Assembly (NCBI RefSeq): GCF_014522305.1
Contig: NZ_CP041982.1
Location: 439,001 to 503,000, forward strand
Source of the DNA: Lactobacillus sp. PV034
GTDB lineage: Bacteria > Bacillota > Bacilli > Lactobacillales > Lactobacillaceae
Direction of reading: 5' to 3'
Length of the DNA: 64,000 nucleotides
Shown: one piece after another, positions 14,832 through 23,943 of the stretch
Layout of the letters: the number at the start of each line of letters is the position of its first letter
How positions within the stretch are numbered: the first letter of the stretch is position 1
Position numbers and translations under genes: made by a program
Notes under the pieces: generated by a model
Database searches by the model: none
What the model saw: the letters and a program-made list of their open reading frames with translations, nothing else
Told to the model about the DNA's origin: nothing

Positions 14832-17315
14832 TTAATTAAATAAGTTACTTACATCATCTTTTTTGTCTGACAAAACCTTACCTAGTTTAAGAGTAACAGG
14901 TTGACCATCAGTTGTTGGGTCTAAAACAAATGAGCCATTTGAATAGCGATCACCTAAAGGAAAGGCATTTGTGTCAATCTTAACTTGACGCTGAGAACTT
15001 GTTGTCAAAATTAATTCATGATTTTGACCATAACTTGTTAAAGTCGAAATACGATGCGGTTTCGTCTTTAACTCTCTTAAAATCATTACTCCACGTTTAG
15101 CACGTGTTACTTTATTAATCAGATCTAATTTCAATTGCTTAAAGGCTCCACGTTGAGTAACTAAACCAATTTTAATTTGCTCAACTGTTTCAGGTGAAGC
15201 AAGCAAGTAATCTACTACATAATCATTTTCCTTTAAGTTAACTGATTTTACACCTGCAGCTCGTGCACCTGAAGTAGGAACTTCGTTAATATCATAGCGA
15301 ATTGCATATGCCTGATTAGTAATAAGAGTAATCTCTTGCTTACTATCAGTACTTACTTTATCGACCCTCACGACTTTGCTTTCTGGTGTCTTAAGCTTCA
15401 TCGCAATAATTGCACGAGATTTATAAGTCCTCGTTGGTTGTAAATCGCTTAGGACAACTTGCTTAATGTAACCATCATCAGTGGCAAGTAAGAAATTAGC
15501 TGTTTCACTAAGGTCTTTAATTTCAAAGACACGAATAATTTCTTCATCTTGAGCTAAACCTAACTCTTGTGATAAGTGTTGTCCAGTTTCTTTCCATTTA
15601 GTTTCTATTAATTCATGAACTGGTCGATAAATTAAATTACCCTTATTTGTAAAGAGATAAAGATTATTTAAAGTAGACATTGTTTTTTCAAATACTACTT
15701 CATCCCCTGCTGGTAAGCCGTTATCTTGATCATCAGTTGATTGGAAAGAACGTAAAGATGAACGTTTTAAGTAGCCATCGCGACTTACTAAAACTCTAAC
15801 TGTTTCGTCAGCAACTAGAGCTTTTTCGTTAATTTCAATTTTGGCAGCCTTTTCAGTAATTTCAGTTCTTCGTTCAGACCCAAAATTTTTCTTTACCTCT
15901 TTGAGTTCTTTTACAACTACCTTTTCTAAGACATCCTCATTATTCAAGATATCTTCATAAGTGGTAATTTTATCATTTAAGTCTGCCTTTTCTGCTTTTA
16001 ATTGATTGACATCAGTATTGGTTAAACGATAAAGACGTAATGAAACAATAGCTTCAGCTTGATTTTGCGTGAAATCAAAGTTCTTCACTAAATTAGTTTG
16101 AGCTTCTTTTTTATCTTTTGAAGCACGAATAGTCTTTATTACTTCGTCTAAAATATCTAAAGCATGGATAAGACCTTCGACAATTTCTAATCTTTGTTTA
16201 GCTTTTCCAAGATCAAATTGTGTTCTTTTAGTAACTACTTCTTTTTTATGTTCTAAATATGAAGCTAAGATCTTTTTCAAACTAACTTGAACTGGTGCCA
16301 TATGGTCAATAGCAACCATATTAAAGTTATAGGAAACTTGCAAATCAGTATTTTTAAATAAGTAATTTAAAATATTTTGACTGTCTGCACCCTTTTTAAG
16401 TTCAATTACAATTGATAAACCATGACGGTCAGTTTCATCACGAACTTCGGCAATACCATCAATTTCTTTATTTAGACGTATTTCATCAATTTTCTTGACC
16501 ATCATCGCTTTGTTTACACCAAAAGGTATTTCGGTTACCACAATTTGTTGACGATGACCTTTAATATCTTGAATGCTGGTTTTTGATCGAATTTGAATTC
16601 TACCACGACCAGTTTCATATGCTTCTTTAATTCCTTTTTTGCCTAAAACAATTCCGCCTGTAGGAAAATCTGGCCCCTTAACGAACTTCATTAAATCATC
16701 AGTATTTGCTTCTGGATGATTTAAAAGATAAACAGCCGCATCAATAACTTCTCCTAAATTATGAGGAGGAATTTCAGTTGCATACCCAGCTGAAATTCCA
16801 GTTGAACCATTTACTAAAAGATTAGGAAAATGACTTGGCAATACAGTGGGTTCATACTCTGTATCATCAAAATTCAAAATCATTGGTACTGTATCTTTAT
16901 CGATATCTTGTAAAAGTAAATTTGAAATTTTACTTAAACGCGACTCGGTATAACGCATAGCTGCAGGACCATCACCATCCATCGAACCATTATTACCGTG
17001 CATTTCTATTAATGGTTCACGCATTTTCCAATCTTGAGAAAGGTGAACTAAGGCACCATAAATGGAACTATCACCATGAGGGTGAAAATTACCCATGACA
17101 TTACCAACTGCTTTGGCAGCTTTTTTATAGGGTTTATCAAAAGTATTATTATCTTTATACATTGCATAAAGAATACGTCTTTGAACTGGCTTTAAACCAT
17201 CTCGTACATCCGGTAAAGCTCTTTCTTGAATAATATATTTTGAGTAACGTCCAAAACGTTCACCCATTACTTCTTCAAGGGGTAATTCTTTAATTCGTTC
17301 TACTGTATCAGCCAT
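14832..17315 (-). CDS. parC: DNA topoisomerase IV subunit A
   Basis: The 827-residue ParC subunit, which breaks and rejoins DNA to decatenate replicated chromosomes. The catalytic tyrosine is Tyr122 (AAMRYTESR). The quinolone region reads HPHGDSSIYGAL (78-89): the usual serines are present but the position equal to S. aureus Glu84 is Gly87. C-terminal beta-pinwheel repeats follow from about residue 500. ParC rather than GyrA is assigned because parE precedes it in an operon with 16 bases between, and because no GyrA box was seen. AGGAGG overlaps the end of parE. Confidence 0.93.
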   Translation of the reverse strand: MADTVERIKELPLEEVMGERFGRYSKYIIQERALPDVRDGLKPVQRRILYAMYKDNNTFDKPYKKAAKAVGNVMGNFHPHGDSSIYGALVHLSQDWKMREPLIEMHGNNGSMDGDGPAAMRYTESRLSKISNLLLQDIDKDTVPMILNFDDTEYEPTVLPSHFPNLLVNGSTGISAGYATEIPPHNLGEVIDAAVYLLNHPEANTDDLMKFVKGPDFPTGGIVLGKKGIKEAYETGRGRIQIRSKTSIQDIKGHRQQIVVTEIPFGVNKAMMVKKIDEIRLNKEIDGIAEVRDETDRHGLSIVIELKKGADSQNILNYLFKNTDLQVSYNFNMVAIDHMAPVQVSLKKILASYLEHKKEVVTKRTQFDLGKAKQRLEIVEGLIHALDILDEVIKTIRASKDKKEAQTNLVKNFDFTQNQAEAIVSLRLYRLTNTDVNQLKAEKADLNDKITTYEDILNNEDVLEKVVVKELKEVKKNFGSERRTEITEKAAKIEINEKALVADETVRVLVSRDGYLKRSSLRSFQSTDDQDNGLPAGDEVVFEKTMSTLNNLYLFTNKGNLIYRPVHELIETKWKETGQHLSQELGLAQDEEIIRVFEIKDLSETANFLLATDDGYIKQVVLSDLQPTRTYKSRAIIAMKLKTPESKVVRVDKVSTDSKQEITLITNQAYAIRYDINEVPTSGARAAGVKSVNLKENDYVVDYLLASPETVEQIKIGLVTQRGAFKQLKLDLINKVTRAKRGVMILRELKTKPHRISTLTSYGQNHELILTTSSQRQVKIDTNAFPLGDRYSNGSFVLDPTTDGQPVTLKLGKVLSDKKDDVSNLFN

Positions 17316-17331
17316 CTAATCGAAATACCTC

Positions 17332-19281
17332 CTAGACTCTTTCAGTTTCTAAAATTGAGCCATCTTCGCCCATACGGAATTTTACATTTTCATCAATCCA
17401 TTTACGACGTGGAGCAACTTTATCCCCCATCAATGTAGTTACACGTTTCTCTGCTAGTTGAGCATCGTCAATCTTTACTCTAATCAAAGTTCGTGTTTCT
17501 GGATTCATTGTAGTTTCCCATAATTGATCGGCGTTCATTTCACCCAATCCTTTGAATCGTTGCAAGGCAAAGCCCTTGCCCATTTCTTTTTCGGCTTCAC
17601 TTAACTCTTCATCTGTCCAAGCATATTCAATTTTATTCTTTTTACCTGATCCTTTTTCTAATTTATAAAGTGGGGGTAAGGCAATATAAACTTTACCTGC
17701 TTCTATCATTGGTTTCATATAACGATAAAAGAATGTTAATAATAAAATTTGAATGTGAGCTCCATCTGTATCCGCATCAGTCATGATAATAACTTTATCA
17801 TAATTAGCATCATCAATTTTAAATTCTGCTCCAACACCGGCGCCGATAGTATGGATCATCGTATTAATTTCTTCGTTTTTAAAGATATCTTGTAACTTAG
17901 CCTTTTGGGTATTTAGAACCTTCCCCCGGAGAGGAAGAATAGCTTGGAATTTACGATCTCTCCCTTGTTTTGCAGAACCTCCAGCCGAATCACCTTCGAC
18001 TAGGAATAATTCATTCTTTTTAGGATTTCGTGATTGCGCAGGAGTTAACTTACCCGATAAAATTTCTTTCTTTCGACGCTTTTTACCACTTCTACTTTCA
18101 TCACGAGCCTTTTTAGCTGCTTCACGTGCATCACGAGCTTTTTGAGCTTTTTGAACTAAATTTTGAGCAAACTCACCATTTTCCATTAAGTAATATGAAA
18201 GTTGCTCGTAAACAATAGTATCTACTACACTTCTTGCTTGTGGAGTACCAAGTTTACCCTTTGTTTGTCCTTCAAATTCCAATAATTCTTCAGGAATCTT
18301 AACAGATAATACTGCGCTTAAACCTTCACGATAGTCGGATCCTTCTAACCCCTTACCCTTTAGTAAGCCTTGTTTCTTAGCGTAATCATTAAATGCTTTA
18401 GTAAATCCACTACGAGCACCGGCTTCATGACTACCACCATCAGCAGTACGCACATTATTTACAAAGGAAACAAAGTTTTCTGAATAACCATCATTATATT
18501 GACCAGCAAATTCAACCTCAATACCGTTTTGCTTACCGGAAAAATAGAAGACATCTCCCATCGTATCTTTTTCTTCATTAAGATAAGACACAAAAGATTT
18601 AATTCCGTCTTCATATAAAAATTCATCGTGATGTTGTGGTTCACGTTCATCTGTTAAGGTGAACTTAACCCCCTTCAATAAGAAAGCTGATTCACGAATT
18701 CTTTCTTGGATAGTTTCATAATTATAAGTTGTAGTAGAAAAAATTGTTGGATCCGGTTTAAAAGTAATTGTTGTTCCGTTCTTTTCTTTAGTTTTACCTA
18801 AATGCTTCAAGGTTCCAACAGGATGTCCCCCATTACGAAATTCTTCTTCATAAGCTTCTCCGCCACGAACAACTCTAACTTTTAAATATTCAGATAAGGC
18901 ATTAACTACAGAAGAACCAACTCCATGTAAACCACCAGAAGTTTGATAATTATTTTCGGTAAATTTACCTCCTGCATGGAGAACCGTCAAAATAACCTCA
19001 ATTGTTGGAGCTCCAGATTCATGCATCCCTGTTGGCATTCCACGACCAAAGTCTTGCACAGTGACAGAATTATCTTGATGAATAGTAACATTTATCTCAT
19101 TACCATAACCAGCCATGGCTTCATCAACTGAATTATCTACAATCTCATAAACCAAATGATTTAATCCATGACGATCAGTAGAACCAATATACATACCTGG
19201 ACGTTTTCTTACTGCCTCAAGGCCATGTAGAATTTGAATGGATGAATCATCATAATTATGTGTTACTTTTTTCTCAACCAA
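17332..19281 (-). CDS. parE: DNA topoisomerase IV subunit B
   Basis: A 649-residue type IIA topoisomerase ATPase subunit. The GHKL ATPase motifs EIVDNSVDEAMAG and GLHGVGSSVVNALS and the TOPRIM motifs EGDSAGG, PLRGKVLN and DADTDGAHI are all present. The start is TTG, set by GGAGG 7 bases upstream. It is divergent from plsY, as parE and plsY often are in lactobacilli and other Firmicutes. The downstream parC confirms ParE over GyrB. Confidence 0.94.
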   Translation of the reverse strand: MVEKKVTHNYDDSSIQILHGLEAVRKRPGMYIGSTDRHGLNHLVYEIVDNSVDEAMAGYGNEINVTIHQDNSVTVQDFGRGMPTGMHESGAPTIEVILTVLHAGGKFTENNYQTSGGLHGVGSSVVNALSEYLKVRVVRGGEAYEEEFRNGGHPVGTLKHLGKTKEKNGTTITFKPDPTIFSTTTYNYETIQERIRESAFLLKGVKFTLTDEREPQHHDEFLYEDGIKSFVSYLNEEKDTMGDVFYFSGKQNGIEVEFAGQYNDGYSENFVSFVNNVRTADGGSHEAGARSGFTKAFNDYAKKQGLLKGKGLEGSDYREGLSAVLSVKIPEELLEFEGQTKGKLGTPQARSVVDTIVYEQLSYYLMENGEFAQNLVQKAQKARDAREAAKKARDESRSGKKRRKKEILSGKLTPAQSRNPKKNELFLVEGDSAGGSAKQGRDRKFQAILPLRGKVLNTQKAKLQDIFKNEEINTMIHTIGAGVGAEFKIDDANYDKVIIMTDADTDGAHIQILLLTFFYRYMKPMIEAGKVYIALPPLYKLEKGSGKKNKIEYAWTDEELSEAEKEMGKGFALQRFKGLGEMNADQLWETTMNPETRTLIRVKIDDAQLAEKRVTTLMGDKVAPRRKWIDENVKFRMGEDGSILETERV

Positions 19282-19375
19282 ATGAATTCCTCCGTTTTAA
19301 AAGTCAACAAATTTCACAACAACTTACCTAATCTTTGATAAAATAAAGCTAAGATTAAATTAAGGATGAAAATTG

Positions 19376-20038
19376 ATGACTATTTTTGCTTATTGTCTTA
19401 CATTTATTTTAGCATATTTAATTGGGTCATTTCCGACCGGTGTTATTATTGGAAAAATATTTTTCCATGAAGATATTCGAAAATATGGGTCTGGAAATAT
19501 TGGTACAACTAATTCTTTTCGCGTAATGGGTCCCTTAGGCGGGTCAGTTGTCTTAGTAATTGATATTTTCAAAGGTGCACTTGCTACCGAATTACCTCTT
19601 CTCTTTCACTTAAATGGTCCTCATTATCTTTTATTAGTTGCTGGATTATGCGCCATTCTTGGTCATACTTTCTCAATCTTCTTAAAATTTAAGGGTGGTA
19701 AGGCTGTTGCTACAAGTGCTGGTGTTTTTCTAGGGTATAACATTAAATTTTTTGGATTTTGTGCAGTAGTTTTCCTACCAATCCTCTTTATCACATCTTA
19801 CGTAAGTTTGAGCAGTTTAATTTCTATCACCATAATTTTTATTGGTTCTTTCTGGTTCCATGATATTTTCTTAACTGTCATTGCAGGGATTATGATGGTT
19901 ATCCTCTTCGTTCGTCATAAGGATAATATCAAACGTTTAATTCACCACGATGAAAATATTGTCCCCTTTGGATTATGGTACTGGTATAAAAAAGCTCACC
20001 ACAAGTTGCCAATTAAAAATAAAACTAATAAAAGTTAG
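19376..20038 (+). CDS. plsY: acyl-phosphate:glycerol-3-phosphate acyltransferase
   Basis: A 220-residue polytopic membrane enzyme that makes lysophosphatidic acid from acyl-phosphate and glycerol-3-phosphate, the first step of phospholipid synthesis. PlsY motifs are SGNIGTTNSFRVMG and KFKGGKAVATSAGVFLG. Five or more hydrophobic segments span the protein. The ATG at 19376 is 9 bases after AAGGA; an in-frame TTG lies immediately before it. The stop codon lies inside the terminator stem. Confidence 0.95.
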   Translation: MTIFAYCLTFILAYLIGSFPTGVIIGKIFFHEDIRKYGSGNIGTTNSFRVMGPLGGSVVLVIDIFKGALATELPLLFHLNGPHYLLLVAGLCAILGHTFSIFLKFKGGKAVATSAGVFLGYNIKFFGFCAVVFLPILFITSYVSLSSLISITIIFIGSFWFHDIFLTVIAGIMMVILFVRHKDNIKRLIHHDENIVPFGLWYWYKKAHHKLPIKNKTNKS

Positions 20039-20060
20039 TCTTAAGGCTAACTTTTATTTA
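20027..20060 (+). terminator. terminator after plsY
   Basis: AATAAAAGTTAG (20027-20038) and CTAACTTTTATT (20047-20058) are perfect inverted copies, overlapping the plsY stop codon. An A/T-rich tract on each side makes it usable from both strands. Confidence 0.8.
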
Positions 20061-20088
20061 TTATAATTAATCGAACATACGTTTGCAA
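20060..20088 (-). promoter_or_regulatory. consensus promoter with a perfect SOS (LexA) box, antisense to plsY
   Basis: On the minus strand TTGCAA (20088-20083) and TATAAT (20065-20060) are separated by exactly 17 bases. CGAACATACGTTTG (20072-20085) matches the Bacillus-type LexA box CGAACRNRYGTTYG at every position and overlaps the -35 and spacer. The promoter points into the plsY terminator and then antisense to plsY. No gene starts nearby on either strand; the neighbours are convergent. Confidence 0.5.
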
Positions 20089-20099
20089 TACTATAAAAT

Positions 20100-20131
20100 A
20101 AAATGGATACTTCTTGAGTATCCATTTTTTC
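20100..20131. terminator. bidirectional terminator between plsY and the aldo/keto reductase
   Basis: AAATGGATACT (20101-20111) and AGTATCCATTT (20117-20127) form a perfect stem with a 5-base loop and T6 on the plus strand. It ends next to the stop codon of the minus-strand reductase. Confidence 0.85.
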
Positions 20132-21006
20132 TATTCTGAATCACGTAATTGCTTTAAACTCTCCCCAAAAATATCATCAATTACTGCAGGATCACGATGA
20201 TCAAAGAATTGTGATCCACCTTTATCTAAGTGTCTGATCTTTTCCATTTCTTCGCGAGTAAGTTCAAAATCAAAAATATCCATATTTTCTTTTTGGCGCT
20301 CATCATGAACGGACTTAGGAATCACAATAATACTTCTTTGGACTAACCAACGTAAAATTACTTGACCAACAGTCTTATGGTGATTTTCAGCAATCTCTTT
20401 TAATACTTCGTTATTGAAGATATCGCCCTTTCCTTCAGCAAATGGAGCCCAAGCTTCCACAGCAACATCTCTACCTTGGAAGAATTTAACATCATTAGTT
20501 TGTTGGAACCAAGGATTAATCTCAATTTGATTTAAAGCAGGCTTATCTTCATGAGCTAATTCAAGATTCATATACAAGTCAGGATAAAAATTAGACAAAC
20601 CAATAGAACGAATCTTACCAGCTCTTTTAGCCGCTGCCAAAGCATTCCAAGCGCCATAGACATCTCCATAAGGTTGGTGTAAAAGCATTAAGTCAATATA
20701 ATCAGTTCCTAACTCTTTTAAATCCTCATCAATAGCTTTTTCCGCTTTTGCAAAAGATGCATTTGAAACCCAAAGTTTTGTGGTCAAATATACATCTTCA
20801 CGTTTTACGCCACTATTTTTCAAGGCTTCTTGAAAGGCGCCTTGATTTTGATAGACTTCAGCGGTATCAATTAAACGATAGCCATTATTAAGAGCTTGAG
20901 TAAGGGCTTTTACGGCATCTTCGTGTTTAGGAATTTGATACATCCCAAAACCTAATTGAGGGATCTTATTACCATCATTTAATGTAATTGTTGGAATATT
21001 ACTCAT
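20131..21006 (-). CDS. aldo/keto reductase
   Basis: A 291-residue NADPH-dependent aldo/keto reductase of the 2,5-diketo-gluconate reductase type. The catalytic tetrad is visible: Asp and Tyr in RLIDTAEVYQNQ (about residues 46-55), Lys in LTTKLWV (about 80) and His in LMLLHQPYG (about 110). The cofactor motif IPKSVHDERQKEN is near 235. It has its own terminators on both sides, so it is probably monocistronic. The physiological substrate cannot be told from sequence. Confidence 0.92.
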   Translation of the reverse strand: MSNIPTITLNDGNKIPQLGFGMYQIPKHEDAVKALTQALNNGYRLIDTAEVYQNQGAFQEALKNSGVKREDVYLTTKLWVSNASFAKAEKAIDEDLKELGTDYIDLMLLHQPYGDVYGAWNALAAAKRAGKIRSIGLSNFYPDLYMNLELAHEDKPALNQIEINPWFQQTNDVKFFQGRDVAVEAWAPFAEGKGDIFNNEVLKEIAENHHKTVGQVILRWLVQRSIIVIPKSVHDERQKENMDIFDFELTREEMEKIRHLDKGGSQFFDHRDPAVIDDIFGESLKQLRDSE

Positions 21007-21081
21007 ACTAAAACTTCCTTTTTCTAATCTTTCACTCTTATTGTAAAACTAAAATATGCAAGAGTTAAAATTTATGCACTG

Positions 21082-21110
21082 AAAAAAGAGAGCGTTTGCT
21101 CTCTTTTTTT
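21082..21110 (-). terminator. terminator after the hslVU-lacX operon
   Basis: AAAAAAGAGAGC (21082-21093) and GCTCTCTTTTTT (21098-21109) form a strong stem with a 4-base loop. It directly follows the epimerase stop codon on the minus strand. Confidence 0.9.
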
Positions 21111-21994
21111 TAATTTATGTCGTGAAAAGTTATGTTGAATCCATTTTTCCAGGTCTCACCTGCAGGAAGATGATTCATACCCTTTTTATCTTCCAAATTA
21201 CCACTTGCATCTATGGTATCAGCGATTCCCCACCAAGGTTCAATACAAGCATAATCAGCAGTGGTCGGATATTGCGACCACAGCCCAACATACGGTGCAT
21301 TATCCATAGCTACGTCAACTTGATAAGCATTTTTATTGCAGGCCAGAGTTACTTTATTACGGTCTTTTAATTCGAATACCCAAGCATCATCTTTAAACAT
21401 TAAATTACTAATTTGCAATAACCTGTGAGTATCATCTTCACTCTTTTCTTCCCAATCTAGCAGTGGCGCCTTTAGAGGAATTTTAATATGATTAATTGCA
21501 GGAGAAAATTTAAAATAATAGTTATCTTTGTGGATATTAGCATCCGTTGGCAAATTAAAACCTGGATGGCCGCCAATACCAAAAATCATAGTTTTATTAT
21601 CTAAATTCTTAACGATAAATTCTTCTCTAACTGTATTCTGGTCTAAACGGTAATTTAATATTAATTCAAAAGCAAAAGGATAAACTAAGAAAGTTTTTTC
21701 ATTTGATTTAAGAACTAAACTAATATAGTCAGTTCCTTGTTCTTTTACTTCAAAAACTGAATCTCTCGCAAAACCATGTTGCCCCAGATTGTAAACTTTC
21801 CCTTGATAACTGTATTGGTCATTTTTTAGACGGCCGACAATTGGAAAAAGAACGGGAGCGTGTCTTCCCCAAACATCGGGATTTGCTTGCCAGATATATT
21901 CGCGACCACTTTTATTGTCTTTGATGCTCTGAACTTCTGCACCTTGATTAGAAATTGTAACGGTTAAATTATTATTTTTAATTTGATAATCCAT
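21110..21994 (-). CDS. aldose 1-epimerase family protein, LacX type
   Basis: A 294-residue member of the galactose mutarotase-like fold, LacX subgroup. Motifs include NQGAEVQSIKD at the N-terminus, HAPVLFPIVGRL (about 46-57), GQHGFARDS with a conserved His-Gly-Phe, and GIGGHPGFNLP (about 140) containing the likely catalytic His. It lies 19 bases after hslU with GCAGGAAA as ribosome binding site, so it is the last gene of the trmFO-xerC-hslVU transcript. The sugar substrate is unknown. Confidence 0.85.
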   Translation of the reverse strand: MDYQIKNNNLTVTISNQGAEVQSIKDNKSGREYIWQANPDVWGRHAPVLFPIVGRLKNDQYSYQGKVYNLGQHGFARDSVFEVKEQGTDYISLVLKSNEKTFLVYPFAFELILNYRLDQNTVREEFIVKNLDNKTMIFGIGGHPGFNLPTDANIHKDNYYFKFSPAINHIKIPLKAPLLDWEEKSEDDTHRLLQISNLMFKDDAWVFELKDRNKVTLACNKNAYQVDVAMDNAPYVGLWSQYPTTADYACIEPWWGIADTIDASGNLEDKKGMNHLPAGETWKNGFNITFHDIN

Positions 21995-22013
21995 TTTCCT
22001 GCTCTAAACCCAT

Positions 22014-23417
22014 TTATAGAATAAACTTAGTGAGATCTTTATTAGTAATTACATCATCTAATTTTTCAGTTACATACTTTTCAGTAATAGTAATTTCTCC
22101 CATATTCATATCTGGGCCTTCATATAGAACATCTTCCAGTAATTTTTCTAAAATTGTTGTTAAACGTCGAGCCCCAATATTATCGGTTCCCTGGTTAACT
22201 TGGTAAGCAATTTCGGCGATTTTGTCGATTGCTTCCTGTGTAAAAATAAGTTTAATCCCATCTGCATTCATTAACGCAATATACTGTTTTAAGAGCGAAT
22301 TTGCCGGATCCTTTAAAATTTTCACAAAATCAGCCTGTGATAAAGCATTTAACTCTACCCTAATTGGAAAACGTCCTTGTAATTCAGGAATCAAATCACT
22401 TGGCTTGCTTTCAGCAAATGCCCCTGCACCAATAAATAAAATGTGTTCGGTAGAAACGGGGCCATATTTGGTGGAAACAGTTGAGCCTTCAACAATTGGC
22501 AAAATGTCTCTTTGCACACCTTCCCGTGATACTTGTCCTGAGTTACGTTTATCTCCAGCTGCAATTTTATCTATTTCATCAATAAAAATAATGCCATTTT
22601 GTTGTGCTTGTTCAATAGCATCTTGATAAAGGGAATCATAGTTGACTAAATTTTTAGATTCTTGTTGTATAAGAATTTCACGTGCTTCAGATACAGGAAG
22701 TGTTCGCTTGACTTTCTTCTTTGGTAAAAGGTCACCCATTAAACTAGACATGTCCATGCCCATTTGTCCCATCATATCTCCCATGGGATTTGCTTTAGGT
22801 GCTTGTTCTACTTCAATAGTTACTTCTCTATCTTCTAAAAGTCCATGAGCTAATTGATCTCTAACGCTCATGCGCTGGTTGCGGATTTCATCAGTTACTT
22901 CTTCAGTTTCTTGATTAGCTGATAAGTTCAAATTACCAGATAACATTTGCATCATCTGCTGCATTGAATTTTCACGGTTTTCTTTTTTGATACCTGGAAC
23001 TAAAAGCTTGACTAATTGATCATTAGCCTTCTGGGTAGCAACAGATTTAACACGTTCAAATTCTTGTTGTTCTTCCATGCGAACAGCAGCTTGAGCTAAG
23101 TCACGTACCATCGATTCAACGTTGCGTCCAACATATCCCACTTCAGTAAATTTTGTTGCTTCAACTTTTACAAAAGGCGCATTTACAATTTTGGCCAAAC
23201 GTCGTGCAATTTCTGTTTTACCAACACCAGTAGGTCCAGCCATTAAGATGTTTTTAGGTGTAATATCCTGTTGCATCGTCTTTGATAATTGAGTACGACG
23301 ATAACGGTTATATAACGCAATTGCTACCTGCTTCTTAGCTTCGTCTTGTCCAATAATATATTTATCTAATAATTCAACTATTTGTTTTGGTGTTTTTTCT
23401 TTTGTCAATATATTCAC
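22014..23417 (-). CDS. hslU: ATP-dependent protease ATPase subunit HslU
   Basis: A 467-residue AAA+ unfoldase that feeds substrates into the HslV peptidase. Walker A is GPTGVGKTE (about 60-68), the pore loop GYVG is near 92, Walker B is IIFIDEIDKIA (about 274), and the C-terminus ends FIL, which docks into HslV. A family-typical intermediate domain rich in Gln and Met lies at about 140-240. It starts 1 base after the hslV stop. Confidence 0.96.
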   Translation of the reverse strand: MNILTKEKTPKQIVELLDKYIIGQDEAKKQVAIALYNRYRRTQLSKTMQQDITPKNILMAGPTGVGKTEIARRLAKIVNAPFVKVEATKFTEVGYVGRNVESMVRDLAQAAVRMEEQQEFERVKSVATQKANDQLVKLLVPGIKKENRENSMQQMMQMLSGNLNLSANQETEEVTDEIRNQRMSVRDQLAHGLLEDREVTIEVEQAPKANPMGDMMGQMGMDMSSLMGDLLPKKKVKRTLPVSEAREILIQQESKNLVNYDSLYQDAIEQAQQNGIIFIDEIDKIAAGDKRNSGQVSREGVQRDILPIVEGSTVSTKYGPVSTEHILFIGAGAFAESKPSDLIPELQGRFPIRVELNALSQADFVKILKDPANSLLKQYIALMNADGIKLIFTQEAIDKIAEIAYQVNQGTDNIGARRLTTILEKLLEDVLYEGPDMNMGEITITEKYVTEKLDDVITNKDLTKFIL

Positions 23418-23942
23418 CTAGATTTCATCTGTAACTATTTGATCATCTGTAAAGACGTCGATTCCCGAAGCAATTTTGACAGCCTCTTTGGCAATTTCAT
23501 CTGCTTGCATCCCTTGACTATGACGCGTCATTGCAATCGCAGCTGCCTGGGCAAAATTTCCACCTGAGCCAATCGCAACTACGTTTTCATCAGGTTCAAG
23601 TACTTCTCCATTACCTGAAATTAATAAGAGATCTTTATCGTTAAAAGCAATCAGCATTGCCTGTAATTTAGCTAAAGCGGGATCTTTACGCCAACTCTGA
23701 GCTAATTCAACAGCAGCTCTTCTCAAATCACCAGAATAAGTTTCTAGTTTTCCCTCTAACATATCTTGAAGAGTAACTGCATCTGCCACACCACCAGCAA
23801 ATCCAAGAACAACCTGGTTATGATAAATGCGACGAATCTTTTTGGCACTTGCCTTGGCAATAACTTTTTCTCCCAAAGTTACTTGACCATCACCAGCAAT
23901 AGCAGTTTTACCATTATATCTAACTGAACAAATTGTTGTCAT
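23418..23942 (-). CDS. hslV: ATP-dependent protease subunit HslV
   Basis: A 174-residue proteasome-like peptidase. The ATG at 23942 is chosen over one 54 bases upstream because HslV is processed to expose its N-terminal Thr, and MTTICSVRYNGKTAIAGDGQ fits the family start exactly. GAGG lies 9 bases before it, and the start is 1 base after the xerC stop. The catalytic Lys-type and Gly-rich motifs (GDGQVTLG, GFAGGVADA) follow. Confidence 0.95.
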   Translation of the reverse strand: MTTICSVRYNGKTAIAGDGQVTLGEKVIAKASAKKIRRIYHNQVVLGFAGGVADAVTLQDMLEGKLETYSGDLRRAAVELAQSWRKDPALAKLQAMLIAFNDKDLLLISGNGEVLEPDENVVAIGSGGNFAQAAAIAMTRHSQGMQADEIAKEAVKIASGIDVFTDDQIVTDEI

Positions 23943-23943
23943 T

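Noticed and set aside
22222..22626. Long plus-strand reading frame opposite hslU
   Set aside because: It has no ribosome binding site, its sequence is a shadow of a conserved AAA+ gene, and the composition (Ser/Ile/Pro-rich) is typical of antisense frames.
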